A stretch of DNA of 64,000 bases from Megaustenia siamemsis (GCA_032433765.1 JAVIAB010000041.1:73492232-73556231); one strand, 5' to 3'; counted from the first letter of the stretch, positions 22,947 through 35,165 are shown. Translations and numbers: made by a program. The notes: generated from the letters alone by a model not told the origin.

Positions 22947-24097
22947 CTAGCTTGAAATCATATTGTTCCAATTATATAATCTCTTCTCTTCTGTGGTCTG
23001 TACGTGCGTTGTAGAATCTCAGAGAAATCCCTTGTGATGATGATTAATTCATTATAGTAACTCTTTCCAACAATCCAGAGGAACTTACTAATTTCTATAC
23101 TCAAATTACGACAGTTCGACCTCTCAAAATTATTATCTTTCCTAATTTCAAAAAGCGTATGTCTCACAATCACTAAGCAGAATGTTTATAACTACCTTAC
23201 TGTTAACTTCACTGCCTGAAGCAGTTTTCTAAATTAGTCTGACTTTACATTCTTGCTGTTACTTTCAAAATCTTCGAGGGAGCTTTTTTATCTAACTAAC
23301 TCCTAATCCTACCGTCTGCCTTGAGGCAGGTATCTAATCTCCTCTACTACATTCTGTCCAGTCCGTCCCTTGAACTTCATGGGCGAAAAGTAAAGTCTCC
23401 CTAAAATCTGTGCTCTCGGGCATTTTGTTTCCCGGTAAGACAACGCCTATTCTTGGATACTGGCGTGGTCTATCTTGGGAACTTGCTAAGACTATCAACC
23501 CATTGGCTCCTTGTCTGTCCACCGTCTGTCAATTACCGTAAAGCCTCGATAACATCTGTCATTCGCTCCTATAACAAACTGCCATTGGGATCCTAGACCA
23601 ACCTAACTTTCCTCCGAATTTGTTTTGATCTCCCACTCGTTATCTTTTGATCTAATCTGAGAGAACTCAAGCGTTCCCTACCGCTGGACATCACAAGATG
23701 CCCCGGTGTCTGAATCCTCCTGTGCGGTCGGGTTACGTCACCTTGTCGGTTGCTTATCTCCAAATGATTCAGGGCTTGTCCTAATCTCAAATCACCTGTT
23801 CGTACGGAGTTCAATGTTATTCTCCGTTTCCTTACGTAACCTCCTCGGGTTAGTGGAAAATCCGTCGGAGCTTCGGCATTCAGATTGAACATCTGCAGTC
23901 GCCTCCCGCCTAATGTCATAGCTTGTTACGTTTCATCGCTCTGAGCTCGGTGGACTAATTTACTTTCACTAATTCTAAGTCTCCTGTGTTATTCTGCACC
24001 GACCACAACTTATTCTTCCTCTCATCTTCGTCGTATCATTCTTCTATTCTTACTCTGATCGCCATTTTATCCTTCCAGGATCAGGTACACTGTAACA
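22648..24097 (-). mobile_element. Possible solo LTR, minus strand
   Basis: On the minus strand the segment starts TGTTA (24097) and ends TAACA (22648). A polyA-type AATAAA near 22725 precedes a GT-rich stretch shortly before the 3' end, as in Gypsy-type LTRs. The 1.45-kb length is acceptable for an LTR. No target duplication could be shown (tatct left, gctag right) and no partner LTR is in the window, so this is a weak call. It contains the (TA)n run at 22882-22942. Alternative: unrelated single-copy DNA. Confidence 0.28.
22882..22942. repeat. (TA)n microsatellite
   Basis: About 30 TA units. Confidence 0.95.
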
Positions 24098-24700
24098 GCT
24101 AGTCGTAAGGGACTGTGCTTAAGGGCGTATGCTCAAATCCTGGTTCGGAGCTCTGCTATTGTCTGATACGTTTTTTTTTTCCGTATAGTGCAGACGTACG
24201 TCGGTCATTGTGTCGTTCATGGACAAGTTGAGAACCATAATTATATTTCAGAAATGTAACTTAAGATCCGGGAACACACCTGTAACCTGCAAACTGTTTT
24301 CGTATTCTTCTCAACATAGTTCTTGAGCAGGAACTAACAGGACATTCTGCGCGGTGACACGCATAAATGGGTTTGTCCATTTAGTCTGTAGACACGCATA
24401 TAAATTTACACATCCTGGTCATAGGATGGGGCTGTATGTTATGTTTGGGACAACATTTTCCAGATAGTTTGATAGAAGACTCTTTCTATAGCAATAAGAG
24501 GTAATCTGATCATCAGAGGTTTAGGAAATACCACATATCGGTAAGTGTTTCAGTCACTTAAACCGTTATATTAACTTAACTGCGACGTATGTAGATACCG
24601 AGGAAAGTCAACGATAATTTTATGTTAAAATGTCGCAATTAAGAAACAAATACTTTCTCCTTTATAAATTGTTGTTTAAGACTAGGGATAGGATTTTTAT
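24098..24700. other. Unassigned, possible tRNA-like remnant at the left
   Basis: agctagtcgtaagggactgt ... gctcaaatcctggttcgg has a weak B-box-like element. Nothing else recognised. Confidence 0.3.
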
Positions 24701-24723
24701 GACATGGCATATTTTTAATATAC

Positions 24724-25430
24724 ATGGAAAACAAACCAGTAGAAGAGATCGATCACTTCATCTATCTTGGAAGTCACATTGATCGAGAAGGGGATACGAG
24801 CAAAGAAATTAGAATCAGACTGGCTAAAGCAGCAATGTCTTTCAGAAGCCTTGAAAAGTTGTGGAAATCAAAACTCATTAGCACAAACACAAAACTAAGG
24901 CTATTCAAATCAAATGTACTATCAACCCTTACGTATGCGTGTGAAAGCTGGAAAACAACAAGAGATATAGAAACAAAGTTGAACGCATTCGAAAATAAAT
25001 GTCTAAGGAAAATACTTGGTATAGAATGGAACGAATTCAAAACAAACGAGGAAATTAGAGAAATCGCCAATCAACCACTAATATCTTCAGTAATAAAGAA
25101 AAGACGATGGTCATACGTTGGACATGTGATGAGAAGAGATAATAATCGAATAGCAAAGCAAGCCCTCATATGGGAAACAACAGGTAAAAGAAAAAGAGGA
25201 AGACCCAGGGAGACACTGAGAAGAACATTGATGAGAGAGGCAAGAGCAGCAGGAATCGGCTCCCTCAATGAGATAGAACTGCTTGCACAGAACAGAGACA
25301 GATGGCGAGATTTGATAAAATATCTTTAAAAGAAAACTGCTAGAACAAAAATTCATATAGGAGAAGGTGTATCTTGGTCTACGCCCTATGGGCCGGTTAC
25401 GGTTCGAAAGGTCAATAGATAGATAGATAT
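24724..25430 (+). pseudogene. Family C non-LTR retrotransposon, reverse-transcriptase C-terminal region
   Basis: An uninterrupted frame of 201 codons (24724-25329) starts in IDHFIYLGSHIDREGDTSKE. It contains RLAKAAMSFRSLEKLW, SNVLSTLTYACESWKTTRDI, FENKCLRKILGIEWNEF, KRRWSYVGHVMRR and KRKRGRPRETLRRTL. This is the region after the RT palm/thumb of invertebrate non-LTR elements. The catalytic ADD box and endonuclease are missing, so it is a 5'-truncated copy. The 3' end (gggccggttacggttcgaaa) runs into a GATA-rich tail at 25410-25430. Lack of damage suggests recent insertion. A second copy is at 38757 (inverted). Confidence 0.85.
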
Positions 25431-25940
25431 TTTTTTTCCTGACATGCATTTTTGAAATCCAAGTTAATTTGAATATGATTCATACCTTTCTGAACAGTTC
25501 GACGCTGCTTTTACTTTTCATATAAATGCATATATTGACCATAATTTAGGTTCAGGTCATATTTGGACCAATTTAGTGGCACACATGTATATTTTTGGTT
25601 ATATTTGTCGTCATTTTAGGTCCAATAAAACTTTCATTTAGATGACCATTTATTAAGATGAAAAAAATGGGCCTTGTAACTGTATGACTAAGAAGCACGT
25701 AAACGTGCCTGAATAAACACAACGTTTCTATAACTCAAGCAACTTAATTCAACATAAAAACTTAGGTGGAAAATTAAGGACCACTTTAATTTATTTGCCG
25801 TATGTCAGAATAAACGTTTGCAGTTCAAAAATAATAATAAAAAAGAAATACCTTTGACAAAAACACCGCATCGAGCAGCGTCGCACAAGAGTAACAGAAC
25901 TGTCAAAAAGTTTGTTCTTAAGTGAGACTTTAAATATGAA
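25431..25940. other. Unassigned
   Basis: AT-rich, with ggtcatatttggaccaattta-type short repeats. Nothing recognised. Confidence 0.4.
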
Positions 25941-25942
25941 TA

Positions 25943-26641
25943 CAGTAATCCCTCAGTTATCGCGGTTAATAGGGACCAGAACCGACCGCGATAAGTGAAA
26001 AACCGCGAAGTAGTGTCACTCTATTAATGAGTTATCCTCTCATTTTTAACATACGTACATTTTTTGTGTATGTACAATATCAATAAGTGTATATGAAACC
26101 ATATAAGTGCATATGTTATCATTAGACCATTAAAGAATAGATTCAAATATGTAAATAAAATATTAATAGTATAAATAACATACATAAAATAATGTATAAA
26201 TGATATAAATATGATATAATATAAACTTTTCTTTTATAACAAGATCCGTAACTCACCTCTGACAATAGCTTCTCTTCACTTGATCTTTATAAATGTCGAT
26301 GAAACACCTGTGCAGTACGGTGGAGGTGAAGAAGATGAAGATGATTTACTGCACAGGTTAATGAGAGTTTTACTGCGCCTCAGATGACGCCTCATCGTCA
26401 GGTGCTAGGGGCGCTGGATCGTCGCGGGCAGCTTCGGATAGAGCTGGGGCAGCTGCAGGAGACGGCATAGATGCAGCAGGAAGCGCTTCTGCAGAACGAT
26501 TTTAAATTGTGTGGGCACTCCCTGCCTTCTGCTGGGGTGAGGGCAACTTTCGCGCCATAATTCCTCAATTTTGAATTTTTGAACAATCCGCGATGTACTG
26601 AGGCCGCGATAAATGAACCGCGAAGTAGCGAGGGATGACTG
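25943..26641. mobile_element. pogo/Tigger-like MITE, 699 bp
   Basis: Starts CAGTAATCCCTCAGTTATCG and ends with the inverse of CAGTCATCCCTCGCTACTTC, with further matching subterminal cgcgat and aaccgcgaagtag motifs at both ends. A TA dinucleotide flanks it on both sides (25941-25942 and 26642-26643). CAGT..CCCTC..CGCGG ends and a TA target are typical of pogo/Tigger elements. The interior has a GC-rich part (26380-26480) that may be a transposase leftover, but no DDE motif is visible. Confidence 0.88.
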
Positions 26642-26643
26642 TA

Positions 26644-26980
26644 CTATAGCAAGAGGCTTCATTGTTTCAAGAGGAAACAACGCAGTCAGACACTCCTTGA
26701 TGTGACAATAATTGCAGTAACTGAGGGAGAATAAATGTGTCCAATATTTGATAAAAAAGTTGAAGTCAGAGAAATGCGCCGCCTCAGATATTGACCGCCA
26801 ACAGAGTCAAAGACATGAAAGCAGAATCCAACGCAAAGGATGTAGACGCATTAGCCGATATTTTAGCATTATTTTTTAACAGCAGATGAGTAATTTATGC
26901 TATATTTTGGTCTACTTTTAATGTTATTTTTAAAATTACATTAATTTTTCAAAGTTAAATATATAATTTTTTTTATTTTA
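26644..26980. other. Unassigned
   Basis: Nothing recognised. Confidence 0.4.
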
Positions 26981-26984
26981 TAAT

Positions 26985-27400
26985 GTTTTAGGTCATAAAT
27001 GCATGCAAATATTTAGATGATTTTAAGGCCATAGTTGATATTTTTTAGGTCATAGATACATGCAAATATTGAGATTATTTTAAGGCCAATGTTGATATTT
27101 TTTAGGTCATAGATGCATGCAAATATTGAGATGATTTTAAGGCCATAGTTGATATTTTTTAGGTCATAGATGCATGCAAATATTGAGATGATTTTAAGGC
27201 CATAGTTGATATTTTTTATGTCATAGATGCATGCAAATATTGAGATGATTTGAGGCCATAGTTGATATTTTTTAGGTCATAGATGCATGCAAATATTGAG
27301 ATGGTTTTAAAGCCATAGTTGATATTTTTTAGGTCATAGATGCATGCAAATATTGAGATGATTTTAAGACCATAGTTGATATTTTTTAGGTCATAAAATT
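26985..27400. repeat. 58-bp minisatellite
   Basis: About seven copies of ggtcatagatgcatgcaaat + attgagatgattttaaggcc + atagttgatattttttag. ggtcata at 26991 and 27049 fixes the period at 58. Confidence 0.92.
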
Positions 27401-27775
27401 CCTATCCTTATTTATGACACGTGACACTACATTGATAGTTAGTAGGATTGAAGGAGACAGACTGATCGCTCATTTATTTTGAAAGGTACCACCGAGATAT
27501 AGAAATTATTATAAAAAATTAATAAATAACGTCTAAAGGTAAAGATATTGATGTTTCTACAAATATGAATGAAACTTCAAGATTTGAATAATTCTAGAGA
27601 TGGGAACGATACTGACATTTCTGTAAATAGGAATGTGCAATCAAGTTAGCACAATCAGTATGGAAAGTAATATCAACATACAAATGTGTGTGACAGCTTT
27701 ACTAAATGAGGACAATATGACCGTTGGCGTCTTGGCAGACCACTTATCACTGACAATTCACTAACCACTGAGCTA
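27401..27775. other. Unassigned, with SINE remnant at the right end
   Basis: 27740-27781 (ttcactaaccactgagctat) is the A-box side of an S1 SINE. It continues after fold-back 1 at 34487 (ctccc). Confidence 0.6.
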
Positions 27776-27781
27776 TAGCAG
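27776..27781 (+). repeat. 6-bp target-site duplication, left side of fold-back 1
   Basis: TAGCAG directly precedes the AGTAGTA tip. It is identical to 34481-34486 on the other side. Confidence 0.9.
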
Positions 27782-28289
27782 AGTAGTATATCAGGAAGGA
27801 TCTGTAAGTATTGTGGCGCTAAATTAACAAAGATATATAAGGCGGCGCGCGGCGCGCCTTTCGCGCCTAATGTACACGAGGGGCAGGAGGAGTTAACCGT
27901 GACCTCTAGTCTCGGTGACCCTGGAAGTGACCTGTTTATGTTTGGTGTGTGCTGACTTTGGAGTTCATGATGTACTTCATCTATAGTGATAGGTTGGTAG
28001 ATTATACAACATCAATGAAAAAACGATCAATATAAAACAAAAGACAAAAGATATATTTTATTCTTTTATTATCGCATAGGTGTATAACATACAGTGGATA
28101 TAATATAACATTACAAAAATATTCAGTACACTGAGTAAATATATTGTACAAGTATAACATTTATTTATAGCTATGTAGTTGGGTGTCTGCTTAGCTCTGT
28201 GTCATAAATGAAGCATAAGGGTGAAACATTTAGAGATTACTGGTTAGTCTAAGCTGGTAGTGTAAATATGTTCCTCGGTGTTAGTGGTT

Positions 28290-28425
28290 CGCTATCTCTC
28301 TCTCGATCTCCCTCTCCATCGCTGTCGCTTTCGCTCTCGATCATTCTCTCTCTCTCTCTCGCTATCTCTCTCTTTCACTAGACTTCTCTCTCACTCCTAG
28401 ACGTCTCTCCTACCATGCCAGCTTT

Positions 28426-28461
<36 letters not shown>

Positions 28462-28774
28462 ACATTCCACACTCCATCGTACATTTAGCTTCCGTCATAG
28501 ACTTCCCTCCATTGTAACACTTACTCATTCTCTCCATTTAAACCCATTAGCTCTACTTAGCTCCCCTAAATCTCTCTCTCTTTCTCTCTCTCTCTTTCAC
28601 TAGACTTCTCTCTCACTTCTAGACGTCTCTCCTACCATGCCAGCTTTCACCCTTTCTCTCTCTCTCCTAACATTCCACCCTCCATTGTACATTTAGCTTC
28701 CGTCATAGACTTCCCTCCATTGTAACACTTACTCATTCTCTCCATTTAAACCCATTAGCTCTACTTAGCTCCCC

Positions 28775-28821
<47 letters not shown>

Positions 28822-29190
28822 AGGAATTCTATTCCAGCCTAGATTCCCCTCCATTGAAACACTTACTCATTCTCTCCATTTATTCCTATCATCTCGCCTT
28901 CCTTCTCTCTCTCTCTCTCTCTCTCTCTTTCTCCCCTATCCTCTCTTAGACTTCTAACCTATCAGTCCACCCTCCGCCTCGCCCTTTATCTCCCCCGCCC
29001 TCCCTCATATTTTTAGCGTCCCTCCTATTGTAACACTTGATTATTCTCGCCATTTATACCTAACATCTCGCCTTCTTTCTCATATGCTTCTCTCTCTCGC
29101 TCTCTCTCTTCTAACCCCTAATAGACTTCTCTCCTACCATTCTACCTTTCTTCCCCCCTCTCTCTCTCTCTCTTTACCTCTCTTAGCGTT
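28290..29190. repeat. (TC)n-rich subregion, left arm of fold-back 1
   Basis: Repeated runs of ctctct alternate with a unit of about 200 bp (cattgtaacacttactcatt ... taaacccattagctctactt). The mirror region in the right arm is about 33050-33975 as (GA)n. Run lengths differ between the arms, as expected from independent slippage. Confidence 0.85.
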
Positions 29191-29644
29191 CCGCCTTCAT
29201 TCGTATTTTTACCTTACCGCCAGTGTAACACATTAATAACATTGAATATCAATTACAAAAAGACTTGAAATATCTACTATTTAAACAACCAATAAGATAA
29301 ACATATGAAAAACGAAGGAATAATACACTCGACAAGGCTTAACATACGTACTTTATACACATCACCATTAATACAACCGAAATTCCTTTAAGGATAACCT
29401 ACCACATCGTTATGAGATAAGAGGAAAAACAGAAAAAAAAATTCAACTTACACTACATTAAACTGCCGTGAATCAATCGCGCTTATAACACGAAGTTTCA
29501 CATGCGACTAGTTTAAATATAATCTGGTAAATAAAAGTTGGACGACACTATTCCACCCTCGACTAACATCTAGGTTAACCAGTCAGAGAAGAAGATTTCT
29601 ATCGGACACCCACCAACGAAAGGACTGACCTCTGGATTAACTAA

Positions 29645-29890
29645 TCAGAGAAAAAGATTACTGTTATCGTGATAACTGACCTCATTTTCAACTTGGAGTG
29701 CTGTCGAGTCTGACGCGTGGGTTACTTTAAATCGAGTCGGCCCCTGATACAATCCACCTAGCGGGTCAATGGTGGGAGGAAATAATACAAGTGACGGGTT
29801 ACTTGAACGCGTTTTGACCCCTGATGCAATACCAGGAGTTCCATGACAGTCATAAATAGTTGGATACAACGAGCAGGAAGTTATATTCAA
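29645..29890 (-). other. 81-codon frame in left arm of fold-back 1, unknown
   Basis: Open frame starting MNITSCSLYPTIYDCHG. The same frame is present at 32316-32561 (+) in the right arm with an identical predicted peptide, facing outward in both arms. No domain was recognised. It may be a remnant of a Polinton gene or chance. Identity between the arms shows only that the arms are young or homogenised. Confidence 0.3.
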
Positions 29891-30061
29891 GGTCCAAAAT
29901 GTTAGACCAAATCACTAAGATTTTACCACCAGAACACACAAATTTAGGCTCATATTCAAAAAGTCGACCTTAAAACCATACAAATCTACTCCCATACTCA
30001 TAAAAGTTAGACACATCAAACAGATAATTACTTCCAAACTCCAAAAAGTTAGACCAAATCA

Positions 30062-30405
30062 CGCCTCGATCGTTCTCTAACATTGCCACGATCGTTCTTT
30101 AACATTGCCTCCAGCGTTCTTCGATCGTTCTCTAACATTACCTCGAGCGTTCTCTAACATTGCCACGATCGTTCTTTAACATTGCCTCCAGCGTTCTTCG
30201 ATCGTTCTCTAACATTACCTCGAGTGTTCTTTAACATTGCCTCGATCGTTCTCTAACATTGCCACGATCGTTCTTTAACATTGCCTCCAGCGTTCTTCGA
30301 TCGTTCTCTAACATTACCTCGAGCGTTCTCTAACATTGCCACGATCGTTCTTTAACATTGCCTCCAGCGTTCTCTAACATTCCCTTGCTCGTTCTCTAAC
30401 ATTTT
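30062..30405. repeat. 22-bp satellite, left arm of fold-back 1
   Basis: Tandem variants of gcctcgatcgttctctaacatt (22 bp), some expanded to about 33 bp by an extra cagcgttcttcg segment. The reverse complement is at 31675-32147 in the right arm, with more copies. Confidence 0.85.
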
Positions 30406-30559
30406 CATTAGTTGGAGTCTTTGTGTTGCCTTCTTAGTGAGATTCTCTACATGTTTCTTCAGGCTCAATTGTCAGTCTATTTGTATTCCTAAAAATCTAC
30501 TTCCATACTGATACTAGTTAGACACATCGAACAGATAGTTACATCCAAAGTCCCGCCAA

Positions 30560-31525
30560 TGGTTTTTGAGCTGTGCATACTACGCAGAGTACGGTCCTGC
30601 ATCGTGTTGCACCACTGCACAAAATCGTAGCTCAAAACCCCCTTGTCCACTACTAGGTTTATCTCAAGTGGGGGGGGCTTATCTCAAGTGGGCACGCTCG
30701 CGCTCCGTATTTTAAACATTCCGAATTATTGGACAACAGTGGTTCTAAAACGTGTGTGTTTGTATACTACTAGTTTTTTGTTGTTATTTTGTTGGAATTT
30801 GATATGTAGAGGTGTCAAATATTATGTTTGGGGTATTCCTTGAGGTTATATTTCAATTTTTTATCGATTTCAGGGGCGTAACCCTAAAAAATGGTAAGGG
30901 GGTAACAATTTCAAAAGTGATTTTTAAGTCAATTTTTGGTGTGGGGATGTCTAAAATAAAGTTTTAGGTAAGCCTACGAGCTAAATTTAAGATTTTATCG
31001 ATTTCATGGGCGTAACCCTCAAAAATGGTAAGGGGGAGGGGGGGGGTAACAATTTCAAAAGTGATTTTTAAGTTAATTTTTAGTGTGGGGATGTCTAAAA
31101 TAAAGTTTGGGGTAAGCCTACTTGTTAAATTTACGATTTTTATCGATTCCATGGGCGTAACCCTCAAAAATGATAAGGGGGTAAAATCCTAAAAGTGGTT
31201 TTTTATGTAAATTTTTGCTATGGGGATGTCTAAAATAACGTTTTTTTGACTTTGAATATAACTTTCTGCTCGTTGTGTCTAACTATTATGACTATGTGAG
31301 TAGCTTTTTGGGATTTTTAGGTCGACTTTTTGAATATGAGCCTAAATTTGTGTGTTCTGGTGGTAAAATCTTAGTGATTTGGTCTAACATTTTGGACCTA
31401 GAATATAACTTCCTATTCGTTGTGTCTAACTACTACGACTATGTGAGTAGCTTTTTGGGATTTTTAGGTCGACTTTTTGAGTATGAGCCTAAATTTTTGT
31501 GTTCTGAGGGTAAAATGTTTGCAAT
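30560..31525. other. Asymmetric central spacer of fold-back 1
   Basis: The only single-copy part of the element. It opens with a possible stem-loop (30562-30572 pairs with 30629-30638). It then has three repeats of roughly 135-145 bp (gggcgtaaccc at about 30874, 31008 and 31152), followed by two repeats of an arm-derived module (about 31250-31560) containing tttttgaatatgagcctaaa. No coding potential was recognised. Confidence 0.6.
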
Positions 31526-31674
31526 TTGGCAGGACTTGGGATGTAACTATCTGTTCGATGTGTCTAACTAGTATCAGTATGGAAGTAGATTTTTAAGAAT
31601 ACAACTAGACTGACAATTGAGCCTGAAGAAACACGTAGAGAATCTCACTAAGAAGGCAACACAAAGACTCCAAC

Positions 31675-32147
31675 TGATGAAAATGTTAGAGAACGAGCAA
31701 GGGAATGTTAGAGAACTCTGGAGGCAATGTTAAAGAACGATCGTGGCAATGTTAGAGAACGCTCGAGGTAATGTTAGAGAACGATCGAAGAACGCTGGAG
31801 GCAATGTTAAAGAACGATCGTGGCAATGTTAGAGAACGCTCGAGGTAATGTTAGAGAACGATCGTGGCAATGTTAGAGAGCGCTCGAGGTAATGTTAGAG
31901 AACGATCGAAGAACGCTGGAGGCAATGTTAAAGAACGATCGTGGCAATGTTAGAGAACGATCGAGGCAATGTTAAAGAACACTCGAGGTAATGTTAGAGA
32001 ACGATCGAAGAACGCTGGAGGCAATGTTAAAGAACGATCGTGGCAATGTTAGAGAACGCTCGAGGTAATGTTAGAGAACGATCGAAGAACGCTGGAGGCA
32101 ATGTTAAAGAACGATCGTGGCAATGTTAGAGAACGATCGAGGCGTGA
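31675..32147. repeat. 22-bp satellite, right arm of fold-back 1
   Basis: Tandem aatgttagagaacgatcgag-type units. About 130 bp longer than its left-arm partner, so the arms are not exact copies of one another. Confidence 0.85.
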
Positions 32148-32315
32148 TTTGGTCTAACTTTTTGGAGTTTGGAAGTAATTATCTGTTTGATGTGTCTAAC
32201 TTTTATGAGTATGGGAGTAGATTTGTATGGTTTTAAGGTCGACTTTTTGAATATGAGCCTAAATTTGTGTGTTCTGGTGGTAAAATCTTAGTGATTTGGT
32301 CTAACATTTTGGACC

Positions 32316-32561
32316 TTGAATATAACTTCCTGCTCGTTGTATCCAACTATTTATGACTGTCATGGAACTCCTGGTATTGCATCAGGGGTCAAAACACGTT
32401 CAAGTAACCCGTCACTTGTATTATTTCCTCCCACCATTGACCCGCTAGGTGGATTGTATCAGGGGCCGACTCGATTTAAAGTAACCCACGCGTCAGACTC
32501 GACAGCACTCCAAGTTGAAAATGAGGTCAGTTATCACGATAACAGTAATCTTTTTCTCTGA
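32316..32561 (+). other. 81-codon frame in right arm of fold-back 1, unknown
   Basis: Mirror copy of the frame at 29645-29890, identical at the peptide level (ends VSYHDNSNLFL). Function unknown. Confidence 0.3.
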
Positions 32562-33049
32562 TTAGTTAATCCAGAGGTCAGTCCTTTCGTTGGTGGGTGT
32601 CCGATAGAAATCTTCTTCTCTGATAGGTTAACCTAAATGTTAGTCGAGGGTGGTATAGTGTCGTCCAACTTTTATTTACCAGATTATATTTAAACTAGTC
32701 GGATGTGAGACTTCGTGTTATAAGCGCGATTGATTCACGGCAGTTTATTTTCATAGTACTGTTCAGTCTAGCGGTCTGTGTTGTAGTGGAATATTTTATG
32801 GTGTAAGTTGAATTTTTTTTCTGTTTTTCTCTTATCTCATAACGATGTGGTAGGTTATCCTTAAAGGAATTTCGGTTGTATTAATGGTGATGTGTATAAA
32901 GTACGTATGTTAAGCCTTGTCGAGTGTATTATTCCTTCGTTTTTCATATGTTTATCTTATTGGTTGTTTAAAAAGTAGATATTTCAAGTCTTTTTGTAAT
33001 TGATATTCAATGTTATTAATGTGTTACACTGGCGGTAAGGTAAAAATAC

Positions 33050-33318
33050 GAATGAAGGCGGAACGCTAAGAGAGGTAAAGAAAGAGAGAGAGATAGAGGA
33101 AGAAAGGTAGAATGGTAGGAGAGAAGTCTAGTAGGGGTTAGAAGAGAGAGAGCGAGAGAGAGAAGCATATGAGAAAGAAGGCGAGATGTTAGGTATAAAT
33201 GGCGAGAATAATCAAGTGTTACAATAGGAGGGACGCTAAAAATATGAGGGAGGGCGGGGGAGATAAAGGGCGAGGCGGAGGGTGGACTGATAGGTTAGAA
33301 GTCTAAGAGAGGATAGGG

Positions 33319-33361
<43 letters not shown>

Positions 33362-33656
33362 AAGGCGAGATGATAGGGATAAATGGAGAGAATGAGTAAG
33401 TGTTTCAATGGAGGGGAATCTAGGCTGGAATAGAATTCCTAGAGAGAGAGAGAGAGAGAGAGATTTAGGGGAGCTAAGTAGAGCTAATGGGTTTAAATGT
33501 AGAGAATGAGTAAGTGTTACAATGGAGGGAAGTCTATGACGGAAGCTAAATGTACAATGGAGGGTGGAATGTTAGGAGAGAGAGAGAGAGAGAGAGAGGA
33601 TGAAAGCTGGCATGGTAGGAGAGAAGTCTAGAAGTGAGAGAGAAGTCTAGTGAAAG

Positions 33657-33687
<31 letters not shown>

Positions 33688-33975
33688 GATTTAGGGGAGC
33701 TAAGTAGAGCTAATGGGTTTAAATGGAGAGAATGAGTAAGTGTTACAATGGAGGGAAGTCTATGACGGAAGATAAATGTACGATGGAGGGTGGAATGTTA
33801 GGAGAGAGAGAGAGAGAGAGAGGATGAAAGCTGGCATGGTAGGAGAGACGTCTAGGAGTAAGAGAGAAGTCTAGTGAAAGAGAGAGATAGCGAGAGAGAG
33901 AGAGAGAGAGAGAATAATCGAGAGCGAAAGCGACAGCGATGGAGAGGGAGAGAGAGAGAGAGAGAGATAGCGAAC
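33050..33975. repeat. (GA)n-rich subregion, right arm of fold-back 1
   Basis: Reverse complement of the left-arm (TC)n region, with the same interspersed units. Any long open frame here is repeat-driven (Ser-Leu runs) and not a gene. Confidence 0.85.
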
Positions 33976-34480
33976 CACTAACACCGAGGAACATATTTAC
34001 ACTACCATCTTAGACTAACCAGTAATCTCTAACTGTTTCACCCTTATGCTTCATTTATGACATAGAGCTAAGCAGACACCCAACTACATAGCTATAAATA
34101 AATGTTATACTTGTACAATATATTTACTCAGTGTACTGAATATTTTTGTAATGTTATATTATATCCACTGCATGTTATACACCTATGCGATAATAAAAGA
34201 ATAAAATATATCTTTTGTCTTTTGTTTTATATTGATCGTTTTTTCATTGATGTTGTATAATCTACCAACCTATCACTATAGATTAAGTACATCAAGAACT
34301 CCAAAGTCAGCACACACCAAACATAAACAGGTCACTTCCAGGGTCACCGAGACTAGAGGTCACGGTTAACTCCTCCTGCCCCTCGTGTACATTAGGCGCG
34401 AAAGGCGCGCCGCGCGCCGCCTTATATATCTTTGTTAATTTAGCGCCACAATACTTACAGATCCTTCCTGATATACTACT

Positions 34481-34486
34481 TAGCAG
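34481..34486 (+). repeat. 6-bp target-site duplication, right side of fold-back 1
   Basis: TAGCAG directly follows the TACTACT tip. After it the interrupted SINE resumes with ctccc. Confidence 0.9.
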
Positions 34487-35094
34487 CTCCCATTTATTTG
34501 TGGTGCCTCCCTTTATTTACTTTCTCCTGCTCCTTTTGTCTTCTAAGTTTGATATCAGAGTTTCCTTGAAATGTTTCTGTGCCGTTTCTTGTTTTTGTTT
34601 TCCGTCTGCTATGAGCTGATTCCAGATTTTCCCCGTTTCCTTCGCTGATAGAGAATTCACTCACGGAAGTCCTGCGAACATCCTTATATCTTAGCCAATG
34701 AAGACAGCGCAATATAGTTAAATGTTTCGGTACAAGAGAACAACAAACACTTGCCGACCACTGTACATGTACATTGTTTTACACATATTTTTTTTTTATC
34801 TTGAACATTTTGAGTTAAAGAAGATAATAAGGGCGAGCACTATCCCCCCTCGCCGCCCCCGCCAATCTACCAGGTTAAATATGCTGTAATCTAGTAGAGA
34901 GAATATGCTTTTTTTAAAAACTGTGTAAATCCATGTAATCGTGAAGTTGTCAGGTACGCCTTTGCTGTTCTGTTTTTCTGATGAAATGTTTGTGATCGAA
35001 GCGTTAAATTATTTTAGCTTTGTCCTCACTTTGTACAGTAAAGCTGTCACAATTTTATATTGAGATTATTTTTTTACGTTCATCCATCTTTAGA
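34487..35094. other. Unassigned
   Basis: A 72-codon minus frame at 34494-34712 is the only open stretch. It is rich in charged residues and matches nothing I recognise. Confidence 0.35.
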
Positions 35095-35165
35095 GCGTTT
35101 TGTACGGTATCATGCGGCAAGGCGCTGTGTCAAGGAGTACGGGTTCGATCCTGCTTCAGGCTGTT
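35095..35165 (+). repeat. tRNA-like SINE head fragment (family S2)
   Basis: gcggcaaggcgctgtgtcaa followed by a B box (gggttcgatcctgc). It matches the minus-strand fragment at 9725-9815. Confidence 0.5.

Larger units (their letters stand above)
27782..34480. mobile_element. Giant palindromic Polinton/Maverick-like fold-back element 1
   Basis: A 6.7-kb element whose left arm (27782 to about 30559) and right arm (about 31526 to 34480) are reverse complements around a spacer of about 1 kb. It starts AGTAGTATATCAGGAAGG and ends with the complement. It is flanked by a perfect 6-bp duplication TAGCAG (27776-27781 and 34481-34486). AG..CT ends with a 6-bp duplication are known for Polinton/Maverick elements; assignment to that group is inference. 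The arms differ by small indels and by tandem-repeat copy number. For example, about 60 bp near 32745-32805 is absent from the left arm. No transposase, polymerase or integrase core is visible, so it must be non-autonomous. It interrupts a SINE: joining the flanks restores the SINE's A-box region. Confidence 0.85.

Noticed and set aside
24724..25329. Host gene of 201 codons
   Set aside because: It is the C-terminal part of a non-LTR reverse transcriptase, with a second copy at 38757.
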